56,461 nt of DNA from JBAZOO01 sp041648735 (GTDB lineage Bacteria; Verrucomicrobiota; Lentisphaeria; Oligosphaerales; CAITYL01). Below the pieces are notes generated by a model. It ran no database searches, was not told the origin of the DNA, and saw nothing but the letters and a program-made list of their open reading frames with translations. The translations under genes and the position numbers were made by a program. Where the stretch lies: positions 1 through 56,461 of the forward strand of contig JBAZOO010000024.1 in the NCBI GenBank assembly GCA_041648735.1, in the 5' to 3' direction. The number at the start of each line of letters is the position of its first letter. The stretch's first letter is position 1. Positions 1-7,981 of this stretch are shown here, one piece after another.

Positions 1-127
1 TCTGAGTTCTGAGTTCTGAGTTCTGAGTTCTGAGTTCTGAGTTCTGAGTTCTGAGTTCTGAGTTCTGAGTTCTGAGTTCTGAGTTCTGAGTTCTGAGTTC
101 TGAGTTCTGAGTTCTGAGTTCTGAGTT
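1..127. repeat. Heptamer tandem repeat, TCTGAGT x ~18
   Basis: Perfect head-to-tail copies of the 7-mer TCTGAGT run from the first base to about 127, so the contig begins inside the array and the true copy number is unknown. A reverse-complement version (GAACTCA units) lies just beyond the next gene at 529-559. No coding or promoter signal is visible in the array. Confidence 0.97.
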
Positions 128-156
128 GGCGGAAACCAATGTAACGGGGATGAAAT

Positions 157-528
157 ATGGCGACGATTGAGCGGTTTGAGGACATCAAGGCCTGGCAGAT
201 GGCGCGAGAACTCACCCGTGAAGTCTACGAGGCGACGAAAGGGACTGCGTTTGCGCGGGACTATGGTCTGCGTGACCAGATCACGCGGGCCGCGGGCTCG
301 ACCATGCACAATATCGCGGAGGGATTCGATTCGGAAACCAACGCAGACTTCATCCGATTTCTCGGATACGCCAAGCGTTCCTGCACGGAGGTGCAAAGCG
401 AACTCTACGTTGCTCTGGATCAGAAATACATAGAGGACGCAACGTTCAAACGCCTGTACACGCTTGCCGGCGAGACGCGCGCCGCCGTACGCGGTTTCAT
501 GACCTACCTACGCAACAGCAACCGCTAA
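157..528 (+). CDS. Four helix bundle protein (S23 / Avd-like family)
   Basis: A 123-residue, mostly helical protein that opens with the family hallmark ERFEDIKAWQMARELTREVY and continues with LRDQITRAAGSTMHNIAEGF, the conserved middle of the TIGR02436/S23 'four helix bundle' family. Length matches the usual 110-130 residues. The family includes proteins once found in 23S rRNA intervening sequences and the Avd accessory protein of diversity-generating retroelements, but there is no reverse transcriptase or variable repeat nearby and the role of stand-alone members is unknown. It lies between two heptamer arrays in inverted orientation, which suggests a mobile or repeat-associated cassette upstream of the operon that follows. 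The start is ATG 157, since the repeat lies upstream. Confidence 0.85.
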   Translation: MATIERFEDIKAWQMARELTREVYEATKGTAFARDYGLRDQITRAAGSTMHNIAEGFDSETNADFIRFLGYAKRSCTEVQSELYVALDQKYIEDATFKRLYTLAGETRAAVRGFMTYLRNSNR

Positions 529-559
529 CTCGGAACTTGGAACTCAGAACTCAGAACTC
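529..559. repeat. Inverted partner of the left heptamer array
   Basis: About four degenerate 7-mers (GGAACTT / GGAACTC / AGAACTC) directly follow the stop codon of the four-helix gene. They are the reverse complement of the TCTGAGT-type units at 1-127, so the gene sits between inverted heptamer arrays. Confidence 0.8.
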
Positions 560-577
560 GACGAAAGGAGAACGACC

Positions 578-829
578 ATGTGCCGCAATGAGAAGAAGCA
601 AGGATGTCTGAAACCGGAGAAACTGAAGAACTCGCCCCGGGACTGCTCGCCAGAGCAGATCCGCGAATGCCATGGTGAGGCGGCTGGCCACGCCTGTGTC
701 GAGCCTGCGGGCTGCGAGCATCCCGAGCGCTTGAAGGGCAAGCCGGGTGAATGCTCGCCGGAGCAGATTCGCCAGTGTCACGGCGATGCCGCCGAACACC
801 GCTGCGTGGGCAGTGGGGCAGGCAAATGA
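578..829 (+). CDS. Small Cys/His-rich protein with internal duplication
   Basis: An 83-residue soluble protein made of two copies of one ~32-residue unit: C-x-KPEKLKNSPRDCSPEQIRECHG and CEHPERLKG-x-PGECSPEQIRQCHG, each ending in HxC. The regularly spaced Cys and His residues (C, CSPEQIR-x-CHG, H-x-C) suggest a metal site per repeat; this is inference, and I cannot name the family. AAAGGAG lies a few bases before the ATG. Its stop overlaps the start of the methyltransferase by four bases (ATGA), so the two are translationally coupled and lead an operon rich in export and metal-response genes. Confidence 0.72.
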   Translation: MCRNEKKQGCLKPEKLKNSPRDCSPEQIRECHGEAAGHACVEPAGCEHPERLKGKPGECSPEQIRQCHGDAAEHRCVGSGAGK

Positions 830-1509
830 ACAACCAAAGCGCTGATGCTCGAATAGGCAAGGAACAAGCCACGCTGCCGGACTACTACAAAACGGTTGCC
901 CATGACTTGATCGCATTCTGCTCTTCATGCTCTGGCCGTGTCTGGGTCGATCTCGGCACTGGCCCGGGAGGCATTGGTCTGTCGTTGCTGGAGGCACTTG
1001 ACGACATCACCATGGTGCTGATCGATCCGAATGCCGATGCCCTGCGTCGCGCCTTGGGCTCAGCGCGGGAGCGCGGTGTCGAGTCGCGAGCTGTAGCCAT
1101 ACTCGGGGCGGCGGAAACGCTCCCGATGCCCGACGAGTCGGTGGACGTGGTCGTCAGCCGAGGATCGTTCTACTTCTGGGAGGACCGGGCGCGGGGGCTG
1201 CGAGAGATCTGGCGCGTGCTTCGGCCGGGCGGGCGAGCGATGATCGGCGGCGGTTTGGGAAGCGGATATCCCGACTGGGCGCGCCGGGAGTTCATCCGAC
1301 GTCAGCGTGAATCTCAGCGTCGCAAGGGGCCAGAAGCGATGCGGGCATTTGGCGAGGCGCGAAGCTCCGACACTTTTCGCCGTCTTGCCGTGCAAGCCGG
1401 CTTGCCGGCGTTCGAAGTCATCGGCGAAGGCGGTCTGGGTGCGGACGATCCAAACACGGGTGTCGGCATCTGGCTGCGATTTACGAAGGAGGTGGCGAAT
1501 GTCGGTTGA
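826..1509 (+). CDS. Class I SAM-dependent methyltransferase
   Basis: A 227-residue protein of the Methyltransf_11/25 type. SAM-binding motif I is VDLGTGPGGIGLSLLEAL (about residues 42-59), followed by the acidic motif II in MVLIDPNADALRRAL and the post-motif VLRPGGRAMIGGG. The substrate cannot be read from the sequence. The start is ATG 826, overlapping the upstream TGA, although the frame is open further upstream. It overlaps the ABC ATPase start by 11 bases. Coupling with a Cys-rich peptide and an ABC-2 exporter suggests modification of a toxic compound before export (inference). Confidence 0.85.
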   Translation: MNNQSADARIGKEQATLPDYYKTVAHDLIAFCSSCSGRVWVDLGTGPGGIGLSLLEALDDITMVLIDPNADALRRALGSARERGVESRAVAILGAAETLPMPDESVDVVVSRGSFYFWEDRARGLREIWRVLRPGGRAMIGGGLGSGYPDWARREFIRRQRESQRRKGPEAMRAFGEARSSDTFRRLAVQAGLPAFEVIGEGGLGADDPNTGVGIWLRFTKEVANVG

Positions 1510-2491
1510 CACGAAGACCGCAATTGAAGTGCGTGGCCTGGCCAAGCGATTCGGCGACGTCGAAGCGGTGGCAGGCATTGACTTCGACGTGCGGGACGGC
1601 GAGTTGTTCGGCTTCCTCGGCCCGAATGGTGCGGGCAAGAGCACAACCATCAATGTCCTGATTGGTCTGGCCCGTTCAGACGCCGGCACGATCCGCATCG
1701 GCGGAATCGACTGCTCGACCAATCCCAAGGCCGCTCAGCACCTGATGGGCGTGGTGCCGGACGAAAGCAATCTGTACCCGGAACTGACCGGCTTCGAGAA
1801 CCTGTGTTTCTGCGGGGCGCTGTACGGGATGGCCCGGCGCGACCGCGAGTCCAGGGCGCGCGACCTACTGGAGCAATTCGGCCTGACCGAGGCCGGCGGA
1901 CGCAAGTTCGGCGGCTACTCCAAGGGCATGAAGCGCAAGCTCACCATCGCCGCCGGGATCATCCATTCGCCTCCCATCCTGTTCATGGACGAGCCCACGA
2001 CCGGCATCGACGTGGCCAGCGCCCGGCAGATTCGGCAGCTCGTCGCCGAGCTGAATCGCGGCGGCACGACCATCTTCCTGACGACGCACTACATCGAAGA
2101 AGCCGAGCGGCTGTGTCAGCGGATTGGCTTCATCGTCAAGGGGCGCATTGTCCGTACCGATACCGTCCAGGACCTGATGCGGCGGACGGACGGACGCCAT
2201 GTGGTGCAGTTTGCCGTGTCCAGTGGAGCGGCCCGGCTGTGCGAGTCGATTGCCGCCGAGTTCCCCGCCCTTCAGTGCCAGGCGGTCTCGGACACGGCGG
2301 TGCGCGTCGAGTCCCCGGAACCCGTACGCATCGGTCCGCTGGTGCGCTCGATTGAAGACAGCGGCGCGGAGGTGACGGAGGCCCGCAAACTGCAGCCATC
2401 GCTGGAAGACGTCTTCGTCGAGATCACTGGCATCGAGGCGGGGGTGATGAAGCAGGAACGGGAAAAGGCCAAGATGGGAGGTGGCGCATGA
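1499..2491 (+). CDS. ABC-2 type exporter, ATP-binding subunit
   Basis: A 330-residue ATPase of the DrrA/NatA/CcmA class. Walker A is GPNGAGKST, the signature region is GGYSKGMKRKL (a 'YSKGM' form typical of ABC-2 exporters), Walker B is ILFMDEPTTGID and the switch His lies in TTHYIEEAE. The last ~90 residues form the usual C-terminal extension (LQPSLEDVFVEITG). Start ATG 1499 is within the end of the methyltransferase gene; an in-frame upstream extension would bury that gene. It overlaps the permease by four bases and should power that subunit. Confidence 0.92.
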   Translation: MSVDTKTAIEVRGLAKRFGDVEAVAGIDFDVRDGELFGFLGPNGAGKSTTINVLIGLARSDAGTIRIGGIDCSTNPKAAQHLMGVVPDESNLYPELTGFENLCFCGALYGMARRDRESRARDLLEQFGLTEAGGRKFGGYSKGMKRKLTIAAGIIHSPPILFMDEPTTGIDVASARQIRQLVAELNRGGTTIFLTTHYIEEAERLCQRIGFIVKGRIVRTDTVQDLMRRTDGRHVVQFAVSSGAARLCESIAAEFPALQCQAVSDTAVRVESPEPVRIGPLVRSIEDSGAEVTEARKLQPSLEDVFVEITGIEAGVMKQEREKAKMGGGA

Positions 2492-3225
2492 AGGCATGGA
2501 TCGCATTCTGGAATATTCTCGCCAAGGACTTTCGGGCCTACTACCTCAAGCCGCCCAACATCAGTTGGGGCATCATCTTCCCCCTGGCGTGGACGGGCAT
2601 GTTCTTCATCCGCTCCGGTGCGGGCCTGGACAGTGTGCCGACGTTGCTGCCGGGCGTGATTGCGGTGTCGATTCTGTTCGGCACGACCAGCCTGCTGTCC
2701 GTCACCGTGACCTTCGAGAAGAAGGGCCGGTCGTTCGAGCGGCTGTTGCTGGCGCCCATTCCGCTGGAGGTGCTGATGCTCGCCAAGACCGCCGGGGCCA
2801 TTCTTTTTGGCGTGGCCAACGCCTTTGTGCCGGTGGCTATGGCGGCATTTCTGATGGACTTCTCCAGGGTCAACTGGGCGACGCTCATTCCTGCCATCGT
2901 GCTGATTGCGGTCAGTTCGACGTTCCTGGGCCTGTTCATCGCCGTCTCGGTCAGCGAGGTCTTCGAGGCGCAGACCTTCTCGAACTTCTTCCGTTTCCCG
3001 ATGCTCTTCCTGTGCGGGTTGTTCTTCCCCATCGCGCAGCTTCCCGTCTGGCTCCGGCCGCTGTCGTATGTGCTGCCATTGACCTACGGCGCCGACGTCT
3101 TGCACGGCTCGATCCACCGGGCGCCGTACCTGCCTTTAGTGTTGGATTTCGGCATGCTGGCCTCGTTCTGCATCCTGCTGTTCGCCTTCAGCCTGCGCAA
3201 TGTCCGCCGCAAGTGGATTGTGTGA
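2488..3225 (+). CDS. ABC-2 type exporter, membrane subunit
   Basis: A 245-residue, six-segment membrane protein of the ABC2_membrane family. Hydrophobic segments include IISWGIIFPLAW-like residues 25-45, SILFGTTSLLSVTV, ILFGVANAFVPVAMAAF, LIAVSSTFLGLFIAVSVSEV and MLFLCGLFFPIAQLP; the last is followed by WLRPLSYVLPLTYGADVLHG, the conserved end loop of the family. ATG 2488 overlaps the ATPase stop. Together they form a dedicated exporter; the substrate is unknown. Confidence 0.9.
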   Translation: MKAWIAFWNILAKDFRAYYLKPPNISWGIIFPLAWTGMFFIRSGAGLDSVPTLLPGVIAVSILFGTTSLLSVTVTFEKKGRSFERLLLAPIPLEVLMLAKTAGAILFGVANAFVPVAMAAFLMDFSRVNWATLIPAIVLIAVSSTFLGLFIAVSVSEVFEAQTFSNFFRFPMLFLCGLFFPIAQLPVWLRPLSYVLPLTYGADVLHGSIHRAPYLPLVLDFGMLASFCILLFAFSLRNVRRKWIV

Positions 3226-3235
3226 GGGAACAACC

Positions 3236-4492
3236 ATGTCGAAGGCCAACACAATCGAGACGCACGTTGACCGCGACGAAACGCAGCTTGTGCAATTCCC
3301 CGCAGCGTACGAACCCGACGCTGGCTCCGTGAAGTGGGGCACCTTTCTTCGCGACGTGTTCATCTGTTCGCTGGGCGCGTATGGCGGGCCGGAAGCCCAC
3401 ATGGGCGTCTTCGTGGACCAGATGGTCAAGAAGAAGCGCTATCTGGGCGAAGAGGAGCTGGTCGAGCTGATGGCCTTGTGCAGCATTCTTCCGGGACCGA
3501 CGAGCACGCAGACCATCGTGTCGATTGGCTACAAGACGGGTGGCCCTGTGCTGGCGTTGCTGACCATGCTGGTGTGGGCGTTGCCGGTGCTTGTGGCAAT
3601 GACGCTGCTGTCTTTCCTCTATCAAGGGCTGGCGGCGTGGAACGTGTCGGCGGACGGTTTGCGGTTCATCGGCCCAATGGCCGTGGGTTTCATTGTGGTG
3701 GCGGCGTTTCGGATCGGGCGCAAGGTGGTCAAAGATACACCCACGGCGTTGCTGCTTGTGGGCGGCGCAATGACGACCTACTGGATTCGAGCGCCCTGGA
3801 TCTTTCCGGTTGTGCTGCTGGCGGGGGGTGCAATCGCCGTGGGTGTGTTCCGCGAATCGGGCATGTGGAACCGAACCCGGCTCCGGCCGCCGTGGTGCTA
3901 CCTGGTAGTCTTCGCCGCGCTCGCGATTGGATTGCTTGTGCTGTCGGCACTATCATCTTCACGGCTCCTGCACCTCACGGAGAGTTTCTACCGGTACGGT
4001 TACCTGGTGTTCGGCGGCGGGCAGGTTGTGGTGCCCGTGATGCACAGCGAGCTGGTGCAGGTGCGGCAATTCATGACGAACGAGGAATTCCTGACCGGGT
4101 ACGGACTGGTGCAAGGGCTGCCCGGCCCGATGTTCAGCTTCGCGGCCTACGCGGGGGGCATGGCCGCGCGCGGCGGTTCGATCTGGCTACAGGCGCTTGG
4201 CGCAGCGGTCGGTGGCGTCGGCATCTTCCTGCCGGGGTTGCTGCTGATCTATTTTGTGTACCCCGTATGGGAGCAACTCAAGCAGATTCGGGCAATTCGC
4301 ATCGCCCTGCGCGGCATCAACGCGGTGGCGGGCGGGCTGATTGCCATTGCCGCCGTGATCCTGATGCAGGCCAGCGGGTTCCATGCCGAGAACCTGGCGA
4401 TCGCGGCGCTCTCGATCACGCTCCTGGCTTCTCGCAGGGTGCCCGCGCCGTTGATTGTTGCCGGGGCGTTGGTTGCCGGATTCATCTTGTAG
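3236..4492 (+). CDS. chrA: CHR family (chromate) transporter, two-domain form
   Basis: A 418-residue membrane protein with two CHR domains. The N-terminal domain has GPEAHMGVFVDQMVKKKRYL and LCSILPGPTSTQTIVSIGY; the C-terminal domain has YLVFGGGQVVVPVMHSELV and GLVQGLPGPMFSFAAYAGG. These repeated 'PGPTS / PGPMF' loops are the hallmark of long-chain ChrA proteins, which export chromate by proton exchange; substrate assignment by family only. ATG 3236 lies 11 bases after the ABC permease stop. Its position ahead of metal-responsive sigma genes agrees with a metal or oxyanion resistance island. Confidence 0.88.
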   Translation: MSKANTIETHVDRDETQLVQFPAAYEPDAGSVKWGTFLRDVFICSLGAYGGPEAHMGVFVDQMVKKKRYLGEEELVELMALCSILPGPTSTQTIVSIGYKTGGPVLALLTMLVWALPVLVAMTLLSFLYQGLAAWNVSADGLRFIGPMAVGFIVVAAFRIGRKVVKDTPTALLLVGGAMTTYWIRAPWIFPVVLLAGGAIAVGVFRESGMWNRTRLRPPWCYLVVFAALAIGLLVLSALSSSRLLHLTESFYRYGYLVFGGGQVVVPVMHSELVQVRQFMTNEEFLTGYGLVQGLPGPMFSFAAYAGGMAARGGSIWLQALGAAVGGVGIFLPGLLLIYFVYPVWEQLKQIRAIRIALRGINAVAGGLIAIAAVILMQASGFHAENLAIAALSITLLASRRVPAPLIVAGALVAGFIL

Positions 4493-4530
4493 CGAGAAAA
4501 TGGAAGGGAGTTGTGGAAAAGAGAACCGAC

Positions 4531-5079
4531 ATGCAGACGCCCAGCAGTGAGGAGTTGATGCTGGGCGTCCGCGACGGCGACCTGTTCGCCTTCGAGCAAC
4601 TCGTCCTGCGCCACCAGGCCGAGGCGTGGCGCGTGGCCTATCGGTTCACCGGCGATGCCGCCGAAGCGGAGGATCTTGCCCAGCAGGCATTCCTCAAAGT
4701 CCTCGATGCCGCACCGCGCTACACCGCGACAGCCGCGTTCCGCACCTACCTGTACCAGGTGGTGACGCGCCGGTGTCTCGACCACCGCCGCAAGAAGCGT
4801 CCCGTGCTCATGGAAGTCCTTCCCGAATGCGCTACGGATGCGCCCACACCCGGCGAAGAGGCCGACGCTGTGGAACGGGACCAGTGCATCCAGAGCGCCC
4901 TGGCCGCGCTGCCCGCCGACTACCGGATGGCGGTCGTGTTGCGCTACTTCGAAGGACTCAGTGCCGCGGAGATGGCGGTGGCGATGGGGCGCAGCGTGAA
5001 GGCCGTGGAGCGCTTGCTGGCCCGCGCCCGAGACGCGCTGGCACCTCGCCTGGAACTGTTTCGCGGCAAAATGCGTTGA
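4531..5079 (+). CDS. ECF RNA polymerase sigma factor (copy 1)
   Basis: A 182-residue ECF sigma-70 factor. Region 2 covers about residues 20-90 (RYFTG-like YRFTGDAAEAEDLAQQAFL, then TYLYQVVTRRCLDHRRKK) and region 4 about 115-175 (LPADYRMAVVLRYFEGLSAA, MGRSVKAVERLLARAR). It is followed by a membrane anti-sigma factor and a periplasmic metal-resistance protein, the same logic as CnrH-CnrY-CnrX of Cupriavidus (known for that family; inferred here). Nearly identical to the gene at 12599. ATG 4531 is chosen; GTG 4513 is possible. Confidence 0.92.
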   Translation: MQTPSSEELMLGVRDGDLFAFEQLVLRHQAEAWRVAYRFTGDAAEAEDLAQQAFLKVLDAAPRYTATAAFRTYLYQVVTRRCLDHRRKKRPVLMEVLPECATDAPTPGEEADAVERDQCIQSALAALPADYRMAVVLRYFEGLSAAEMAVAMGRSVKAVERLLARARDALAPRLELFRGKMR

Positions 5080-5132
5080 ACCGAGGGGGATGTTGCCGGG
5101 TCGCTCGTTTACCACAATAGAAGGATAACGCG

Positions 5133-5642
5133 ATGGACTGCCCAACCGCACAAACGAATCTGAGTGCCTACCTCCGAGGCGACTTGCCGCTGGATCAGCG
5201 GAGTGCGCTCGTGGCTCATCTGCGGGGGTGTCGGATCTGCCTGGTCCGCCTTGCGGCGGTGGATCCTCTTGCGAGTGTGCTTGTTCAGACTGAGACCCCG
5301 CCTGTTCCGTCGGGATTCGAGAGGCGTGTCCTGGCCGCGGCCAGAAGCCGGCGTTCCCAAGTTGTGGCGGTGGCATGGAGCCCCCTGCGCTGGTGGCGGA
5401 TGGCATCCGCCCCGATGCACGCGGCGGCGGCGGCCGTGCTCGTCGTTGGCCTGGCGGCGGGCTTGGCCCTGGGCTGGGCGGCACGACCCGCCACCCGTCA
5501 GGCCCAAGAAGACTCTCAAGCCATGGCGCTGACCACCGCCTTGGCCGCTTATAATCTGGATTACCTGGGCGATGCGCCCGGCGGTTCACTGGCGGACAGT
5601 TATCTGGCTCTGCTGACGAACCGCAAGGGGGGGAGGCAATAA
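5133..5642 (+). CDS. Zinc-finger anti-sigma factor (copy 1)
   Basis: A 169-residue membrane protein. The N-terminus is a ZAS-type zinc-binding anti-sigma domain: MDCPTAQTNLSAYLRGDLPL followed by the H-x3-C-x2-C motif HLRGCRIC (residues ~31-38). One membrane segment, AAAAVLVVGLAAGLALGW, lies around residues 95-112, leaving a short periplasmic tail ending LDYLGDAPGGSLADSYLALL. It should hold the adjacent sigma factor at the membrane until a periplasmic signal arrives. Copy 2 (13201) is nearly identical up to the membrane segment and diverged after it. A SD-like AGAAGGATAA precedes the ATG. Confidence 0.85.
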   Translation: MDCPTAQTNLSAYLRGDLPLDQRSALVAHLRGCRICLVRLAAVDPLASVLVQTETPPVPSGFERRVLAAARSRRSQVVAVAWSPLRWWRMASAPMHAAAAAVLVVGLAAGLALGWAARPATRQAQEDSQAMALTTALAAYNLDYLGDAPGGSLADSYLALLTNRKGGRQ

Positions 5643-5644
5643 CC

Positions 5645-6205
5645 ATGTGGAAGAAACTTGCGCCACTATTGGTCGTTCTGTCGGTCGCCCTAAACCTGGG
5701 CTTTCTCGGCGTCTGGAGCGCACCCCGCATCCGGGCATGCCGCTCCGGTCTGGATCGCGGCGGTCAAAACACCGCTGAAGGCGTCTGGTGCCCACTTCAT
5801 CGACAGCTCAATGTCAGCTCCGCGCAATGGCATCAACTCGAACCGCGAATGGCGGAGTTTCGCCGCCGCTCCCAAGCCGTTTGCCAAGAGGTCAACCGCA
5901 AGCGCAACGAACTCCTGGACTTGGTTGCCTCCCCCCAACCCGATCGCCAGGCAATCGCAGCCAAGCAGGAGGAAATTCTCGCCGGCCAGCGGCAGGTGCA
6001 GATACTCGTCAATGAGCATCTCCTGGCCGAGAAGGAAACCCTCACCGCCGGACAACAGAAGGAATTGTTCGACTTGCTTCGCAAGCGAGGCGGTTGCGTT
6101 GGCCACGGGCCGATGATGTTCCCAGGCGCAGAGAGCGGAATGCCTGGGAGCATGCGTGATAACTGCGGCTTGTCCAACCCACAGAGTGGAGGAAATGAGC
6201 CGTGA
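5645..6205 (+). CDS. Periplasmic heavy-metal resistance/sensor protein (CnrX/ZraP-like, copy 1)
   Basis: A 186-residue protein with one N-terminal membrane anchor (LAPLLVVLSVALNLGFLGVW) and a helical periplasmic domain of the Metal_resist/Spy-CpxP type. Potential metal ligands are the WCPLH motif (after GVW), a Cys in AVCQEV and the C-terminal CVGHG. It directly follows the sigma and anti-sigma genes by two bases. In the CnrYXH system the equivalent protein, CnrX, senses Co/Ni and relieves the anti-sigma; by analogy this is the likely sensor. The long polar tail after CVGHG is absent or different in copy 2. Confidence 0.8.
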   Translation: MWKKLAPLLVVLSVALNLGFLGVWSAPRIRACRSGLDRGGQNTAEGVWCPLHRQLNVSSAQWHQLEPRMAEFRRRSQAVCQEVNRKRNELLDLVASPQPDRQAIAAKQEEILAGQRQVQILVNEHLLAEKETLTAGQQKELFDLLRKRGGCVGHGPMMFPGAESGMPGSMRDNCGLSNPQSGGNEP

Positions 6206-6333
6206 AGAGACCTGTCGGGATTGTTCTCGTCGCCCTACTCGTCGCCGTGGCTTTATGGTCCGCATACGCCGATACCCAAGACGGCGCCCCCCTGATATGG
6301 GCGTGTGCGGCCCCACTGTGGCATAGGAGATGA
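6202..6333 (+). CDS. Small exported peptide, 43 residues
   Basis: A GTG-started frame overlaps the previous stop by four bases (GTGA) and overlaps the next start by four bases (ATGA), so it fits exactly between two genes. It encodes a signal-like N-terminus (KRPVGIVLVALLVAVALWSA) ending in SAYA, then a short tail with one Cys. Function unknown. The exact coupling at both ends is the main support. Confidence 0.55.
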   Translation: MKRPVGIVLVALLVAVALWSAYADTQDGAPLIWACAAPLWHRR

Positions 6334-6542
6334 CAGCGATGATGATTCTAACTTTAGGTCACATGCATCATGCGGTCGAAATGGAACCGGTCATAGCCGC
6401 CATCGGTTTGCTTCTTCTGGCGGGTCTCGGTGCGGTGGTTCTATGGATAGCCAGCATGGAGAGTCGCAAGATGATCCGGCGGAGATGGGAACCGGGTCGA
6501 TCAAGCTATGTTGTCGAACTCACCGCGGATAGACATATATGA
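6330..6542 (+). CDS. Small single-span membrane protein, 70 residues
   Basis: Begins MTAMMILTLGHMHHAVEMEP, with a His/Met-rich start (HMHH), then one strong membrane segment (VIAAIGLLLLAGLGAVVLWI) and a basic tail. The start overlaps the 43-residue peptide and the end overlaps the outer-membrane efflux gene (ATGA at 6539). The His/Met cluster may be a metal site (inference). No family recognised; ATG 6339 is an alternative start. Confidence 0.55.
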   Translation: MTAMMILTLGHMHHAVEMEPVIAAIGLLLLAGLGAVVLWIASMESRKMIRRRWEPGRSSYVVELTADRHI

Positions 6543-7981
6543 CGAAGCGGCCGGAGACCACTTTGAGGACTTGCAGGACCACATTTGTCTTGATCAGCTT
6601 GCTGACGGCCGCCGGCTGTTCCAATCTCGACCCTTGGTCTGAGATGCACAAGGCACCCATTGCGCCTGGGAAGGTCTCTTCCGCGCGTCCCGCCAGCCAA
6701 CCTGCGACACCACGACCGTCCGGCTTGGCGGGTCAAAAGCTGACACTCGCGCAAGGCATCGTGCTGGCCTTGGAGAACAATCCGCAGACCGCCAGTTCCT
6801 GGCAGGCCGCCCGGGCGGCGGCGGCCAGGATTGGCCAGGCGAAGTCCGGGTACCTGCCGACGGTCGGCTTGACCTCCAGCGCGGCCAGGGGCAACCCGGC
6901 CGAACTGGACGCCAAAACCGATGAAGGCATACAGAATACATTCGATGCCGGTTTCGGGGTGCGGTGGCTGCTCTTCGACGGCGGTGGACGCAAGGCCCGC
7001 GTCCAGGGCGCGGCCGCGGAACTGCTGGCGGCCAACTTTCGGCACAACGCGGTTCTCCAGGATGTGGCGCTGGGGGTCGAAGAGGATTACTACGACCTGC
7101 TGGCCGCTCAAAGCCTCAGGGAAGTAGCCATCGAGACCGTCAAACAGAGGGACTATCACGTCCAGATCGCCGAGGCCCGCCACCGGACGGGCCTGGTGGC
7201 CAAGTCCGATGTTCTCAAGGCACAGACGGAGAAGGCGGACGCCGACTTGGGACAGGTTCAGGCCGAGAACGCCTTGCATCTGGCCAAGGGCCGGCTGGCC
7301 TCCGCCATGGGATTGCGGGTCTCCGAACCGTTTGAGATTGCCGGTGTTCCAGATGACAATCCCGGCGAGGAGCTGGCGGACGTCGAATCACTCCTGGATG
7401 AAGCGGCCCGAAATCGGCCCGAACTCCAAGTCGCGCTGGCACAGATCGAGGTCCAGCGGGCCGGCGTCAAGAGGGCAGAGGCCCGTTTCTGGCCTGCACT
7501 GTCACTCGACACCGGTGTTGGTTGGCTCGGTAGGACGTTCTTCCCCGGCCAGGGACAGTGGAATATCGGCGCGGCCGTGGATGCGCCTTTGTTCACGGGC
7601 TTTGATCGCACCTACCAACTGCATCTCGCCAAAGCAGACCTGGCCAGGGCCGTCGCGGACCGGCGTGGCGTTCTGCAAGGCGTGGAACTGGAAGTCTGGA
7701 CGGCTTACTGGCAGATCATCGAATCCAGCCAGGCCATCGCAGCGGCAAGCCGCTTTGTGGCCAGTGCGGAAGAAAGCGCCCGCGTCGCCGAGGGCGAGTA
7801 CAAGAACGGGACGGGGTCTATTATCGAGTTGATCGACGCGCAGACGGCATTTTCGACGGCCAGGACCAGGCTGATCCAAGCCCGGCTGGGCCGGCACACC
7901 GCGCTGGCGCAGTTTGAGCGGGCCGTGGGACGGACACTCGCGGCCACCCAGGTTATTGACCAGAAAGAGGTGAAGCCTTGA
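6539..7981 (+). CDS. TolC-family outer membrane efflux lipoprotein
   Basis: A 480-residue OEP-family protein with a lipobox (LISLLTAAGCSN, Cys ~28). Two long OEP repeats follow, with typical LTLAQGIVLALENNPQ at the first helix and the second repeat ending in GTGSIIELIDAQTAFSTAR. It should form the outer-membrane channel for the adaptor and MacB-like subunits encoded next. Coupled by overlap to the small membrane gene upstream and the adaptor downstream. Confidence 0.92.
   Translation: MTKRPETTLRTCRTTFVLISLLTAAGCSNLDPWSEMHKAPIAPGKVSSARPASQPATPRPSGLAGQKLTLAQGIVLALENNPQTASSWQAARAAAARIGQAKSGYLPTVGLTSSAARGNPAELDAKTDEGIQNTFDAGFGVRWLLFDGGGRKARVQGAAAELLAANFRHNAVLQDVALGVEEDYYDLLAAQSLREVAIETVKQRDYHVQIAEARHRTGLVAKSDVLKAQTEKADADLGQVQAENALHLAKGRLASAMGLRVSEPFEIAGVPDDNPGEELADVESLLDEAARNRPELQVALAQIEVQRAGVKRAEARFWPALSLDTGVGWLGRTFFPGQGQWNIGAAVDAPLFTGFDRTYQLHLAKADLARAVADRRGVLQGVELEVWTAYWQIIESSQAIAAASRFVASAEESARVAEGEYKNGTGSIIELIDAQTAFSTARTRLIQARLGRHTALAQFERAVGRTLAATQVIDQKEVKP

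Noticed and set aside
157..528. Avd protein of a diversity-generating retroelement
   Set aside because: Same broad family, but there is no reverse transcriptase, template repeat or variable repeat in the window.
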